This document shows positions 50,114-62,923 of a stretch of 64,000 bases of DNA, one piece after another. Source of the DNA: Unio delphinus (Eukaryota > Mollusca > Bivalvia > Unionida > Unionidae); the NCBI GenBank assembly GCA_029339505.1, contig JAQISU010000115.1, positions 2,567,001 through 2,631,000 of the forward strand. The letters run 5' to 3'. The first letter of the stretch is position 1. The number at the start of each line of letters is the position of its first letter. A program made the position numbers and the translations under genes. The notes beneath the pieces were generated by a model. That model was not told where the DNA came from. It saw only the letters and a program-made list of their open reading frames with translations, and searched no databases.

Positions 50114-51374
50114 TAGTATGACTGTGTTTAGCATCAAATCTAATCTTCTGAAAACATACATACAAATTAAAATATAAAAAAGCATAGCTAACACCTGAGG
50201 ATGCAAATCTAAGACCTCCATGCAAAGTCAGGCACACATACACCACACATACACCACACATACACCAGACTAAAAATTACTACCTTTTCCTAATCTCATG
50301 CAGTCGCTGATGTCTCTTGCATTTTTATCAATCTCCAGCACTCTTGCATGGAAGACATTAAATTCAGTATTTTTAACCGTTGATAAAAGAAAGATGTTTG
50401 GGATAGATTCTACATGTCACAGAACATTGTTTTAATTTTGTGGCTAAAAATAAATGACCATCAATTACAATGTGTAAAAACAATCAGCAGAGTTCACTGA
50501 AACATTCTAAACTGTTTCTTTTAAGTCGTCAAATAATCTTGACACAATAAGCAGTGGTTCAGTGAAAATTCATTATTGCTTTTGCGTTGAAATAATTGTC
50601 TACCATTTGTTCATGTCTCAGCATTGTTTTTAACTGATCTCCAGCATTTTGCTTCTGAGCAACAAACATTGAAATAACTTTTAAATTCAAAGTACACATC
50701 CCTGTCTCTGATATCTACTGGGATCCTGGGTTTAATACCAACAATGTGTACTTTCTATTTTCTTTTTGAATTTATACTTGTTTCATATATTTAATTTGTA
50801 TTGCATGCTTGACCTTTATCTGCAATTGAGCATAACAGATTGAGCCTACCTGACTATTGTCATTATTTTAAAGATGTTTACTTTGTTTTCAAGACCTGGC
50901 TTGATTTTGACCTTAGAAGGTTCTGGAAGCAAACTTGTTTACAGTTTGCTGTAATTTTCCATTAGGATGATTAAGTTTTTTCAGAAAAGGCTATTGTGAT
51001 GTATGGATGTATATAAAAGAGTTTGTCAACAAAGTTTTTTTCCTATTTTAATATCTGTCTGGAATCACTTTTACTTATGTTCATGTATAATTTAAGAGGA
51101 ATCATTTACATAAAAGTTTGAAATTACAAAGTGTTTTTTTTTGCTTCACTTTTTGGACTGAAACACTACTTTTTGATTATTGATGACTCATTCAAAAATA
51201 ACCTGGATTATATCATTATGATACCTCAAGATTATTTGTATATCTGCACAATCAGGATTATTGGAATTCATTTTCAAGAGTCTAAACTTTTGAACTTGTT
51301 AAAATACATGTATGTTTTTATTGGAATTCACAATACTCTTTAAGTTCCTCTAAAATTTTCACTTTGAAAATTCA
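50114..51374. other. intron 6, unique segment
   Basis: Unique AT-rich sequence apart from a short cacacatacac repeat at about 50230-50265. No exon consistent with the splice-phase chain was found. Confidence 0.6.
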
Positions 51375-51560
51375 GTTATATATTGATTTTACTCATATTT
51401 ATTGATTTTACTCAGATTATATTGATTTTACTCAGATTATTTTGATTTTACTCAGATTATATTGATTTTACTCAGATTATATTGATTTTACTCAGATTTA
51501 TTGATTTTACTCAGATTATATTGATTTTACTCAGATTATATTGATTTTACTCAGATTTAT
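51375..51560. repeat. ~20-bp tandem repeat, nine copies
   Basis: Copies of attgattttactcagattat, several shortened by one or two bases. Confidence 0.93.
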
Positions 51561-51604
51561 TGGGTGTGCGTCTTTTTGTGACTTTGTAAAAGACTATAGT
51601 TAGA

Positions 51605-52466
51605 TTGATATGGTAGGTAGGTATGTTTGTGTTACCTTCAATATGGTAGGTAGGTATGTTTGTGTTACCTTCAATATGGTAGGTTGGTATGTTTGTGTTA
51701 CATTTTATATGGTAGGTTTGTATGTTGTGTTACCTTTGATATTGTAGGTAGGTATTTTTGTTTTACCTTTGATATGGTAGGTAGGTATGTTGTGTTACCT
51801 TTGATATAGTAGGTAGCTATGTTTGTGTAACCTTCAATATGGTAGGTAGGTATGTTTGTGTAACCTTTGATATGGTAGGTAGGTATTTTTTGTGTTACCT
51901 TCAATATGGTAGGTAGGTATATTTGTGTTACCTTTGATATGGTATGTGGATATGTTTGTGTTATCTTCAGTATGGTAGGTAGATGTGTTTGTGTTACCTT
52001 CAATATGGTAGGTAGGTATGTTTGTGTTACCTTTGATATGGTAGGTAGGTTTGTTTGTGTTACTTTTGATATGGTAGGTAGGCTTGTTTGTGTTACCTTT
52101 GATATGGTAGGTAGGTTTGTTTGTGTTACTTTTGATATGGTAGGTAGGTTTGTTTGTGTTACCTTTGATGTGATAGGTAGGTTTGTTTGTATTACCTTTG
52201 ATATGGTAGGTAGGTTTGTTTGTGTTACCTTTGATATGGTAGGTAGATGTGTTTGTGTTACCTTTGATATGGTAGGTAGGTATTTTTGTGTTACCTTTGA
52301 TATGGTAGGTAGGTATGTTTGTGTTACCTTCAATATGGTAGGTAGGTATATTTGCATTACCTTTGATATGGTATGTGGATATGTTTGTGTTATCTTCAGT
52401 ATGGTAGGTAGGTATTTTTGTTTTACCTTTGATATGGTAGGTAGGTATTTTTGTGTTACCTTCAGT
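51605..52466. repeat. 33-bp tandem repeat, about 26 copies
   Basis: The unit is atggtaggtaggtatgtttg then tgttacctttgat. It is GT-rich on the + strand and runs to within about 37 bp of the next exon's acceptor. It holds open frames on both strands (51906-52472 +, 51698-52561 -) because of its period, and these are rejected as genes. Confidence 0.96.
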
Positions 52467-52503
52467 ATATAAATGTGAGGTAACCTATATAATTTACTTT
52501 CAG

Positions 52504-52568
52504 ATTTATTAAATGACCAAACACCTGGACCAGAAGACAGTCCAGTGCTGTTTAGAAACATGTCAGAT
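52504..52568 (+). CDS. exon 7 in window: short cytoplasmic exon
   Basis: 65 nt. Acceptor ttactttcag/ATTTA, donor TCAGAT/gtaagt. It enters in phase 1 and leaves in phase 0. It encodes DLLNDQTPGPEDSPVLFRNM then SD. It is acidic and Pro-rich. It is called on its splice signals and exact phase fit to both neighbours, and because its sequence is non-repetitive beside a repeat array. No domain is recognised. Confidence 0.8.
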
Positions 52569-53383
52569 GTAAGTTACTCTCAAATATTTTTCTTATTTGC
52601 ATCATATTTGAATTTTCTTCAGAATCTTTTTTTTATTCATATAAACTGGTTTTTAGATTTTTGTCAGAGAAAATCAAATTTCTTTAGAAAATTGTATTTT
52701 AGTCTTTTTTCCAATCAGATAATTTGATCTTTGCGCCATTCTATTAATGTATTATTGTAAATTAATTATTGCATATTATGGTAAAGTCTTGATAGAATGC
52801 AGTGTGTTAAAATAAGTGTGTATGAATATTATTACATATACCTATAAAGTTGATATACTAAGCAAGGTGTTAAACAAAGTGTATATGGAAATAAATTAAT
52901 ATGTATTTTTAAAAAGTATATATATTAATCAGTGTGTTAAAGTAAGTGTGTATGAATATTATTACATATACCTATAAAGTTGATATACTAAGCAAGTTGT
53001 TAAAATAAGTGTATATGGAAATAAAAAAAATTATATTTCAGTAAAGTCGGGATAATAAGCTATGTGTATTATAAAATAAGTGTATGTGGAAATTATTTAA
53101 GAAATGTGTTAAAATTAGTATGCATGAAAGTGTATGGAAAATCTTTATTACAGGTTACGGTTAAGTATGCATAATAAACACTGTTAAAATAAGTGTGTAT
53201 GGAAAAGAAGAATACACTGGCCTCTGCCTATTTGATGTATAGACGAAATAAAATCTAATGCGTGATAATTGTATAATACCTTAACCATACTCCTGTGACA
53301 TTAATTAATATCTTGACCTTGACATTAATTTTCTTATTAAGTAAGATGACAAATTACTGTTTACTTTATTCTTCATTTATATA
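52569..53383. other. intron 7, AT-rich segment with a ~130-bp duplication
   Basis: agtgtgttaa and the following ~80 bp (tgaatattattacatatacc, tataaagttgatatactaag) occur at 52801 and again at 52931, with weaker copies afterward. No coding signal. Confidence 0.75.
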
Positions 53384-53612
53384 TTATCTTGCTATTAATC
53401 CTTATAGCATTAATCCTTGTTCAGGTAATCCATATTTATATATTATCTTGCTATTAATCCTTATAGCATTAATCCTTGTTCAGGTAATCCATATTTATAT
53501 ATTATCTTGCTATTAATCCTTATAGCATTAATCCTTTTTCAGGTAATCCATATTTTTTAACTTATGGTGCTATTTATCCTTATAACATTAATCCCTGTTC
53601 AGGTAATCCATA
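53384..53612. repeat. 59-bp tandem repeat, about four copies
   Basis: The unit is atatattatcttgctattaa then tccttatagcattaatcctt gttcaggtaatccatattt. The caggtaatc anchors at 53422 and 53481 give a period of 59. The last copy is diverged. Confidence 0.93.
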
Positions 53613-53924
53613 GTTATGTATATAAAAGTGCATGTATCACCAGTTTAGAAAAGAATATGTTTTATGATTTAATTTGTTAATATCCAGACTACACATAAAC
53701 ACAGATTGATTATGCTATCTAAATTTCTCCCTGGCAAAGAAAATGAGAAAAAACAAGTTTGAAATCATGTATTTGTGATATGTTATGGAGTTAGTGAGGC
53801 AGTTTTTGATTGTGATCTTTAAAGGAGAAAAAGACAAGCTTCCATGTTGACATGTTCCCTTTCTAAAAATAATGGTATATGCCATCAAAGTTATTGCAGT
53901 TTTTTGTTGGGGTAGAATAAGCTT

Positions 53925-53987
53925 CACACACACACACATACACACAAACATGCACACACAGACACAGACACACACACACACACACAA
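53925..53987. repeat. (CA)n microsatellite
   Basis: Interrupted ca repeat of about 60 bp, with at and ga interruptions. Confidence 0.97.
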
Positions 53988-54634
53988 GTGACTATCTAAT
54001 GATGTTTTTATAACAATCTTTTTCAGTCTGGATTCCTAAGAGCTGTACTTGTAGGTTTATCCATGAATGTTAATTTATTTTGGCATGCAAAATCTTTTTT
54101 TCTTTTATTATTAATTTTTCACATATTCAACAGCATACATTTCACCTGAAAAAATTCACATTGTATTATTTGAATGTATAAGTTCACTTTGTCACTTTAA
54201 ATGTGAATCAAATAAGAAAATATATTGCATGGGATAACATTTTTATTCCATGGAGATATTAGACAAATTAAACTTTATAAATATATCTCATGACAGGATG
54301 CTGGAATCCTATCATAATCACGTTTTCCATCTGCTGAAGATCCATTTGTAATTCTCTCCATCCATTCATTCTTTATGTAACCATCATAGTTTTGCAACCC
54401 TTATACATGTATGCCATTTGATAGGCGAATTGTCTTTTAAAGGAGATGTCTTTTCAGGTCCAATTTTGCTGGAGTTATTGCCCATTTTCTGTCAATATTA
54501 TCTCCGCTGCTAAAATCGAATGTAACCAGAATAGCATAGGAGCCCTTTCAATGTAATCTGATGTAGTTTCATAAAAGCATTGTCTCTTAGACCTAAATGT
54601 ATATTTTGTGTATTTTGTCTCATCTACTATATAA
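53988..54634. other. intron 7, unique segment
   Basis: No repeat or gene recognised before the SINE. Confidence 0.55.
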
Positions 54635-55014
54635 CGCTCTGGTGGCATAGTGGTTAGAGCATCTGCCACAGAAGCAGGAGGTCGTGGGTTTGATCCCTGA
54701 CCGAGTCATACCAATGGCTTACAAAAATGGAATTAACAGCTGCCTTGCTTTGCACTCAGAATTCAGAGGTTAGTGTTAGGACTGGTCGACCTGGTGTCAG
54801 GATAATGTGATTGGGTGGGATGTCTGTGGCATGAAAATTCTTTTATTAATAATTTTAAATACTTTTTCTCATACATGAAAAACCTTATAAAAATTTCTCA
54901 TACATGTCTGTGGCATGATACCCCAGTGCTAGACATCACTATAAAAAACTGCCTCACTGCAGACATCATAGCAATATGAATGACATTTTTTTGAAGCTAT
55001 ATTAAAAATCTTAA

Positions 55015-55053
<39 letters not shown>
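54635..55053 (+). mobile_element. tRNA-derived SINE with conserved core, (CA)n tail and an 84-bp internal insertion
   Basis: The head carries a Pol III A box (tggcatagtgg at 54643) and a B box (gggtttgatccc at about 54689). A conserved-looking central region follows (gttaggactggtcgacctgg, tgtcaggataatgtgattgg). From memory this core matches a SINE family abundant in bivalves (Meta/Biva-type); the family name is not verified. The body is split: tgtctgtggcatga occurs at 54821 and again at 54905, bracketing 70 bp of AT-rich sequence, after which the SINE continues (ataccccagtgctagacatc). It ends in a clean (CA)n run at 55015-55053. Confidence 0.8.
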
Positions 55054-55054
<1 letters not shown>

Positions 55055-56227
55055 CTGCTATATAGTGGACAGAGTTATGGACCTTGTTGATCAACTGCTG
55101 TTGCTTGTAATAAGCAAAATTCATGAACTATTTAGCATATAATGCTGCAGTTTGATTGTTTACTAGACCTGGATGTGCTTTGTGTTTGAGTTACAACCTT
55201 TTTTTGTATCACAACAACCATTTCATGTAATCTGCTGCGATGTGATGTAAACATTATTTATAGATTTGGATGTTCATCTTATGAGATTTGTGTTGTGTTG
55301 GACAGAATTTCAGCTGTACATTTTATTTGAATATTGTGTTTTGTTGTTCTTTTGTTCTGGTTGATGTGATTTTCAATCCGTATGTATTACAAGATTGTAC
55401 TCAGTAATAATCTGGAGGGAGATAAAGTACAAGTGGACTAAAATTATTTTTAATTATTATTTGCATGTAGTTGAAAATTGGTTTCTTACTGCAGTTACTG
55501 AATATGTATACTTTTGTTTTGTATGCCACAAGCACCATTGTTTGTAGATGTTCATACAGAAATCATGTGATTTGGCCAAACAGAACTCATTTAAATTTCT
55601 AAATGGATTAATAATCTGTACATTTTGTTTCTACTTACTGGTAGCCTAAGCAGTTGATAATGTTTTAGGCTTTCTGTTGTTTAATTCATGCAAATTTAAA
55701 GAACCAGTACTTAAACTATTAGGAATGAAAATGATGTTTTTTTTCTTCTTCTTATTTTGAAATGAAATCTCTTTGCATTCTGATTTGAAAATAATGTATT
55801 TAAAAAATTTAGCACATCAAAAATATTGGAACTTTGTTGTTTTACTTCATTAATAATCAAGTGTTTGAAATAGGATGACAAATTTAGGATATCCATTACT
55901 GGATATTCTGAATGTGTCTCATAGCCCTACTGTTTCCATGCCAGTTTAATTTTGTTTGTACATCCAACTATCTCTATCTTGTTAGCATGAATTTGGCAAA
56001 AACTATTTCATATAGACAAGTTAAATTGTATAGTCATGTTTATGGATATATATGATTTTATGTTGCTAAAGCAATGTTAGCATTTTGCGGACATTTTTTT
56101 ACTTTGAGACTTTCTGGCCTACAGTACAGGTATGTGTGTTTGACAAAAACAATTCAATTTTTCTGTAAATTGAAGGACATTTTTGAAGGACATTTTGGAT
56201 TAACATGGGTTACATTTATCGATTCAG
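55054..56227. other. intron 7, last segment
   Basis: Unique AT-rich sequence ending in the acceptor acatttatcgattcag at 56212-56227. A minus-strand frame at 55711-55896 is unsupported. Confidence 0.6.
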
Positions 56228-56324
56228 GAGGATGAAGAACTTAAGAAGAAAGCAGAAATGGAAAGAAAGTTGAACAAGGAAAGAATCAAAGAAAGAATAC
56301 GGGACAAAAGACATAAAGAAAAAA
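56228..56324 (+). CDS. exon 8 in window: charged helix in the cytoplasmic tail
   Basis: 97 nt. Acceptor cgattcag/GAGG, donor GAAAAAA/gtaagt. It enters in phase 0 and leaves in phase 1. It encodes EDEELKKKAEMERKLNKERI followed by KERIRDKRHKEK. Alternating acidic and basic residues spaced for a single alpha helix suggest a coiled coil or charged helix, which could bind a partner or acidic lipids (inference). The strongly basic end RIRDKRHKEK could also act as a nuclear-localisation-like signal. No catalytic motif is present. Confidence 0.85.
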
Positions 56325-56389
56325 GTAAGTCTGATGTCAGCATGTTCTGTCCTGTTCTTTAAGCACTAATGGCATCCATTTTGATTTTG

Positions 56390-57130
56390 ACAGTGAATCA
56401 CATATAGGTTTTGATGTCAATATATGGAACATTTGATTCTGACAGTGAATCACATATAGGTTTTGATGTCAATATATGGAACAGTGATTTTGATAGTGAA
56501 TCACATATAGGTTTTGATGTCAATATATAGAACAGTGATTTTGACAGTGAATCACATATTGGTTTTGATGTCAATATATGGAACATTTGATTCTGACAGT
56601 GAATCACATATAGGTTTTGATGTCAATATATGGAAAATTGATTTTGACAGTGAATCACATATAGGTTTTGATGTCAATATTTGGAACATTGATTTTGACA
56701 GTGAATCAATTGTACATAGACTTAGATGTTGAAATAGGAAACATTTATTTCTGACAGTGAATCACATATAGGTTTTGATGTCAATATATGGAACATTTGA
56801 TTTTGACAGTTAATCAATTGTACATAGACTTAGACGTCAATATATGGAACATTTGATTCTGACAGTGAATCACATATAGGTTTTGATGTCAATATATGGA
56901 ACATTTGATTTTGACAGTGAATCACATATAGGTTTTGATGTCAATATATGGAATATTTTATTTTGACAGTGAATCACATATAGGTTTTGATGTCAATATA
57001 TGGAACATTTGATTCTGACAGTGAATCGTATATAGGTTTTGATGTCAATATATGGAACATTTGATTCTGACAGTGAATCGTATATAGGTTTTGATGTGAC
57101 CATTGATTTTGACAGTGAATCACATTTAGG
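56390..57130. repeat. 52-bp tandem repeat, about 14 copies
   Basis: The unit is cagtgaatcacatataggtt then ttgatgtcaatatatggaac atttgattctga. The anchors at 56391 and 56443 give 52. Some copies carry an alternative segment, tcaattgtacatagacttag. Confidence 0.95.
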
Positions 57131-57673
57131 CTTTTATGTTAATATAGGAAACAGAAAAATTGCTAGTTTTTAAGATATAAGCCTAATAAATAAATCATGG
57201 TAACCGTCAGTAACTGTTGTGTTATGATTTTGTATGGAATTGTTGTTTGCCAAGGGTTCTTCAGAAACTTGATGGACAAAAATTGGAGATATAAGGATGT
57301 TCATGGTTGGATATTGTTACCTATTCATTCACAAAGTTAACACAGAGTACACTTGACCTCATTTATTTTTTGATTAAGTAAAACATACACTTCAATAGAT
57401 AATTAACCATGTTAATTTAATCCAATGTTAAAACTTGTAAAATCAGACTAAAGTATATTTTACAAAACTTTTCATTACATTTTAGTTTTTTAAACTTATT
57501 TTCTTAAATGGTATCCTTAAGACAGCATGTTAATGGATAAGGATTACTAAATCTTTTGTAATAAACATATTTTTAATGCACTTTGCAGATTTATTTTTAG
57601 CACTATGAGATAAATATATTTAAGGTTTTAATCTGGATTTTGGGGATAGTAAACATAACTTTCTTCTCTTAAG
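57131..57673. other. intron 8, last segment
   Basis: Unique AT-rich sequence ending in the acceptor tttcttctcttaag at 57660-57673. Confidence 0.6.
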
Positions 57674-57767
57674 ATCAAGGCCTGGTCAGTGGCTCAATAA
57701 GAGAAGAGATAGACAGGATTCTTGAGGCACCAGCTGAGAATGGACTGCCACATGTCTTTGTTGACAG
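57674..57767 (+). CDS. exon 9 in window: cytoplasmic tail, last exon seen
   Basis: 94 nt. Acceptor ttctcttaag/ATCAA, donor TTGACAG/gtaagt. It enters in phase 1 and leaves in phase 2, so at least one further exon lies beyond the window. With the split codon it reads NQGLVSGSIREEIDRILEAP, then AENGLPHVFVDR. The IREEIDRIL stretch is an amphipathic helix. Together with the preceding exon it looks like a conserved C-terminal module, unlike the fast-evolving mucin part. No named domain is assigned. Confidence 0.85.
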
Positions 57768-57960
57768 GTAAGTCAGTGTTGATTAGTTGTGAATCCTGTA
57801 TATTCCAAACCAATGTTGACAGGTAAGTCATTGTTGATCTGTTCCCAATCCATTCTAGCACTGTATTTTCTAAACCAATGTTGACAGGTAAGTCAGATTT
57901 ATATGTTGCCAATCAATTCTAGCACAGTGACTGTAGTTTCTAAACCAATGTTGAAATGAA
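57752..57960 (+). repeat. three copies of the exon-intron junction with extra splice donors
   Basis: The junction ttgacaggtaagtca at 57761 is repeated at about 57816 and 57881, each inside aaaccaatgttgacaggtaa in the later copies, with tcaattctagcac and tttctaaaccaatgttga shared between copies. All three keep a strong GTAAGT donor. The first is used in the model. Reading past it meets an immediate in-frame TAA. Confidence 0.85.
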
Positions 57961-60900
57961 GTATCTATTTCAATAATAATTAAATGTTTTCATTGATGCC
58001 ATTTGAAATATACCCTCTTGTGTGCATGTGGATTATGTAAAAAAGATTCCAGCTTTCAAAACTGGTATTTATATGTTGAAAAACTGTACATAATTATGTT
58101 CAAGTTAATGTTTGATTTTCTGATCTAAACTGATAATGAACTTCATGTTTATACCGATTGCATTATGGTGAATTTGCACACCAACAGACACATATAAGAC
58201 TCCACACTAATAGAAAAACATTACTTCTTTTATACTGATAGCATTTAATTACTTTAGCACCTAAACATCTATTATACTGTAACACCTAAACATCTATTAT
58301 ACTGTAACACCTAAACATCTATTATACTGTAACATCTATACATCTATTATACTGTAACACCTAAACATCTATTATACGGTAACACCTAAACATCTATTAA
58401 ACTGTAACACCTAAACATATATAGTAGCATCAATACATCTAATATATTGTAACACCTAAACATCTATTATACTGTAACACTGAAACATCAATTATACTGT
58501 AACACCTAAACATATATTATACTGTGAGACCTGAACATCTATTATACTGCAACACCTAAACATCTTTTTACTGTAACACCTAAACATCTATTGTACTGTA
58601 ACATTTAAACATCTAATATATTGTAACACCTAAACATCTATTATACTGTAACACCTAAACATATATTATACTGTGAGACCTAAACATCTATTATACTGCA
58701 ACACCTAAACATCTTTTTACTGTAACACCTAAACATCTATTGTACTGTAACATTTAAACATCTAATATATTGTAACACCTAAACATCTAATATAATGTAA
58801 AACCTAAACATCTAATATAATGTAACACCTAAACATCTATTATACTGTAACACATAAACATCTAATAAACTGTAACACCTAAACAGCTATTATAATGTAA
58901 CACCTAAACAGCTATTATACTGTATCACTTAAATCTATTATACTGTAACACTGAAACATCTATTATACTGTATCACTTAAACATCTAATATACTGTAACA
59001 CCTAAACATTTATTAAACTGTAACACCTAAACGTATATAGTAACATCAATACATCTAATATACTATAACACCTAAACATCTATTATACTGTAGCACCTTA
59101 ACATCTTTTATAATGTAACACTAAACATCTGTTATACTGTAACACCTAAACATCTATTATACTGTAACACCTTAACATCTATTATACTGTAACACCTAAA
59201 CATCTATTATACTGTAACACCTTAACATCTATTATACTGTAACACCTAAACATCTATTATACTGTATCACTTAAACATCTATTATACTAAAACACCTTAA
59301 CATCTGTTATACTGTAACACCTAAACATCTATTATACTGTAACACCTAAACATCTATTATACTGTAACACCTAAACATCTATTATACTGTAAAACCTAAA
59401 CATCTATTATACTGTAACACCTAAGCATCTATTATACTGTAACATCTATACATCTATTATACTGTAACACCTTAACATCTATTATACTGTAACACCTAAA
59501 CATCTATTATACTGTATCACTTAAACATCTATTATACTAAAACACCTTAACATCTGTTATACTGTAACACCTAAACATCTATTATACTGTAACACCTAAA
59601 CATCTATTATACTGTAACACCTAAACATCTATTATACTGTAAAACCTAAACATCTATTATACTGTAACACCTAAGCATCTATTATACTGTATCACTTAAA
59701 CATCTATTATACTGTAACACCTTAACATCTGTTATACTATAACACCTAAACATCTATTATACTGTAACACCTAAACATCTATTATACTGTAACATCTATA
59801 CATCTATTATACTGTAACACCTAAACATCTATTATACTGTAACACCTAAACATCTATTATAATGTAACACCTAAACATCTATTATACTGTAACATCTAAA
59901 CATCTATTATACTGTAACACCTAAACATCTATTATACTGTAACATCTATACATCTATTATACTGTAACACCTAAACATCTATTAAACTGTAACATCTAAA
60001 CATCTATTATACTGTAACATCTATACATCTATTATACTGTAACATCTATACATCTATTATACTGTAACACCTATACATCTATTATACTGTAACACCTAAA
60101 CATCTATTATACTGTAACACCTAAACATCTATTATACTGTAACACCTAAACATCTATTATACTGTAACATCTATACATCTATTATACTGTAACACCTAAA
60201 CATCTATTATACTGTAACACCTAAACATCTATTATACTGTAACACCTAAACATCTATTTTCCTGTAACACCTAAACATCTATTATACTGTAACGTCTATA
60301 TATGTATTATACTTTAACACCTAAACATCTATTATACTGTAACACCTAAACATCTATTATACTGTAACACCTAAACATCTATTATACTGTAACACCTAAA
60401 CATATATTATACTGTAACATCTATACATCTATTATACTGTAACACCTAAACATCTATTATACTGTAACATCTATACATCTATTATACTGTAACACCTAAA
60501 CATCTATTATACTGTAACACCTAAACATCTATTATACTGTAACACCTAAACATCTATTATACTGTAACATCTATACATCTATTATACTGTAACACCTAAA
60601 CATCTATTATACTGTAACATCTATACATCTATTATACTGTAACACCTAAACATCTATTATACTGTAACACCTATACATCTATTATACTGTAACACCTAAA
60701 CATCTATTATACTGTAACATCTATACATCTATTATACTGTAACACCTAAGCATCTATTATACTGTAACATCTATACATCTATTATACTGTAACACCTAAC
60801 CATCTATTACACTGTAACACCTAAACATCTATTATACTGTAACACCTGAACATCTATTATACTGTAACACCTATACATCTATTATACTGTAACACCTAAA

Positions 60901-61259
60901 CATCTATTATACTGTAACACCTAAACATCTATTATACTGTAACATCAATACATCTATTATACTGTAACACCTTAACATCTATTATGCTGTAACACCGAAA
61001 CAATTATTATACTGTAACATCTATACATCTATTATACTGTAACACCTAAACATCTGTTATACTGTAACACCTAAATATCAATTATACTGTAACACCTAAA
61101 CATCTGTTATACTGTACTACCTTAACATATATTATACTGTAACATCTATACATCTATTATACTGTAACACCTAAACATCTATTATACTGTAACATCTATA
61201 CATGTATTATACTGTAACACCTAAACATCTATTATACTGTAACACCTGAACATCTATTA

Positions 61260-61652
61260 CGTGTGGGCTGAAAAATTCCTCAGGCCCGTACATAATAGAA
61301 CAATAATTATTTGTTCTATCTTAAGCGTTTATAAAGCTGTATATATAAATTCTAACCCGTCAGAGCCGAGGTAATCATGTGTAAGAGCCTGAGAAGGGTC
61401 TGCACGTGCTAGACTGCAAATACAAAGCAGCTAATCAAGCAAGAATTTTTGTTCTTACGCGATAGTCTGTTACGTAAGCTTTGTACCACGTGTGGGCTGG
61501 CAGATAGTTGCCTTATTCCTGTGGAAGTTTGCGTTCGAAGCCATTTACACTTCCAAATATTTTTCACTGATTTAATAATTCCTCAGGCCCGTACAAAATA
61601 GAACAATAATTATTTGTTCTATCTTAAGCGTTTATAAAGCTGTATATATAAA
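61260..61652. mobile_element. unidentified ~0.4-kb insert in the 25-bp satellite, copy 1
   Basis: 393 bp of non-satellite, GC-richer sequence. A 76-bp direct repeat (aattcctcaggcccgtac ... gctgtatatataaa) lies at 61274-61349 and again at 61577-61652. The word cgtgtgggctg lies 14 bp before the first repeat and again at 61489. The middle holds ttacgtaagctttgtaccac, tgcacgtgcta and gaaggg motifs. No open frame of note, terminal inverted repeat or clear target duplication is seen. It resembles a small terminal-repeat element or two partial copies of a longer repeat. The class is unknown. Confidence 0.6.
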
Positions 61653-62923
61653 ATCTATACATCTATTATACTGTAACACCTAAACATATATTATACTGTA
61701 ACACCTAAACATCTATTATACAGTAACATCTATTCATCTATTATACTGTAACACCTAAACATCTATTATACTGTAACATCTATACATCTATTATACTGTA
61801 ACACCTAAACATCTATTATACTGTAACACCTAAACATCTATCATACTGTCACATCTATACATCTATTATACAGTACTGTAACACCTAAACATCTATTATA
61901 CTGTAACACCTAAACATCTATTATACTGTAACACCTAAACATCTATTATACTGTAACATCTATACATCTATTATACTGTAACACCTAAACATCTATTATA
62001 CTGTAACACCTAAACATCTATTATACTGTAACACCTAAACATCTATTATACTGTAACACCTAAACATCTATTATACTGTAACACCTAAACATCTATTATA
62101 TTGTAACATCTATACATCTATTATACTGTAACACCTAAACATCTATTATACTCTAACATCTATACATCAATTATACTGTAACACCTAAACATCTGTTATA
62201 CTGTAACACCTAAACATCTATTATACTGTAACACCTAAACATCTATTATACTGTAACATCTATACATCTATTATACTGTAACACCTAAACATCTATTATA
62301 CTGTAACGTCTATACATCTATTATACTGTAACACCTAAACATCTATTATACTGTAAAACCTAAACATCTATTATACTGTAACATCTATACATCTATTATA
62401 CTGTAACACCTAAACATCTATTATACTGTAACATCTATACATCTATTATACTGTAACACCTAACCATCTATTACACTGTAACACCTAAACATCTATTATA
62501 CTGTAACACCTGAACATCTATTATACTGTAACACCTATACATCTATTATACTGTAACACCTAAACATCTATTATACTGTAACACCTAAACATCTATTATA
62601 CTGTAACATCTATACATCTATTATACTGTAACACCTAAACTTCTATTATACTGTAACACCGAAACATCTATTATACTGTAACATCTATACATCTATTATA
62701 CTGTAACACCTAAACATCTGTTATACTGTAACACCTAAATATCAATTATACTGTAACACCTAAACATCTGTTATACTGTACTACCTTAACATATATTATA
62801 CTGTAACATCTATACATCTATTATACTGTAACACCTAAACATCTATTATACTGTAACATCTATACATGTATTATACTGTAACACCTAAACATCTATTATA
62901 CTGTAACACCTGAACATCTATTA

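Noticed and set aside
45260..50261. Minus-strand frames of 140-456 residues with a 22-residue repeat
   Set aside because: They are products of the 66-bp satellite dimer. They break wherever the 35-bp monomer runs occur, which is expected for non-coding DNA.
51698..52561. 287-residue minus-strand and 188-residue + strand frames over the 33-bp array
   Set aside because: They are by-products of the repeat period. The minus frame overlaps a real exon on the other strand.
54640..54712. Possible functional tRNA gene
   Set aside because: A and B boxes are present but the arms pair poorly, the B box has a C-to-T change, and a SINE core and tail follow. It is a SINE head.
61260..61652. LTR retrotransposon reading of the 76-bp direct repeats
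   Set aside because: The repeats do not start TG and end CA, no primer-binding site or polypurine tract is visible, and no target duplication could be found. It is left unclassified.
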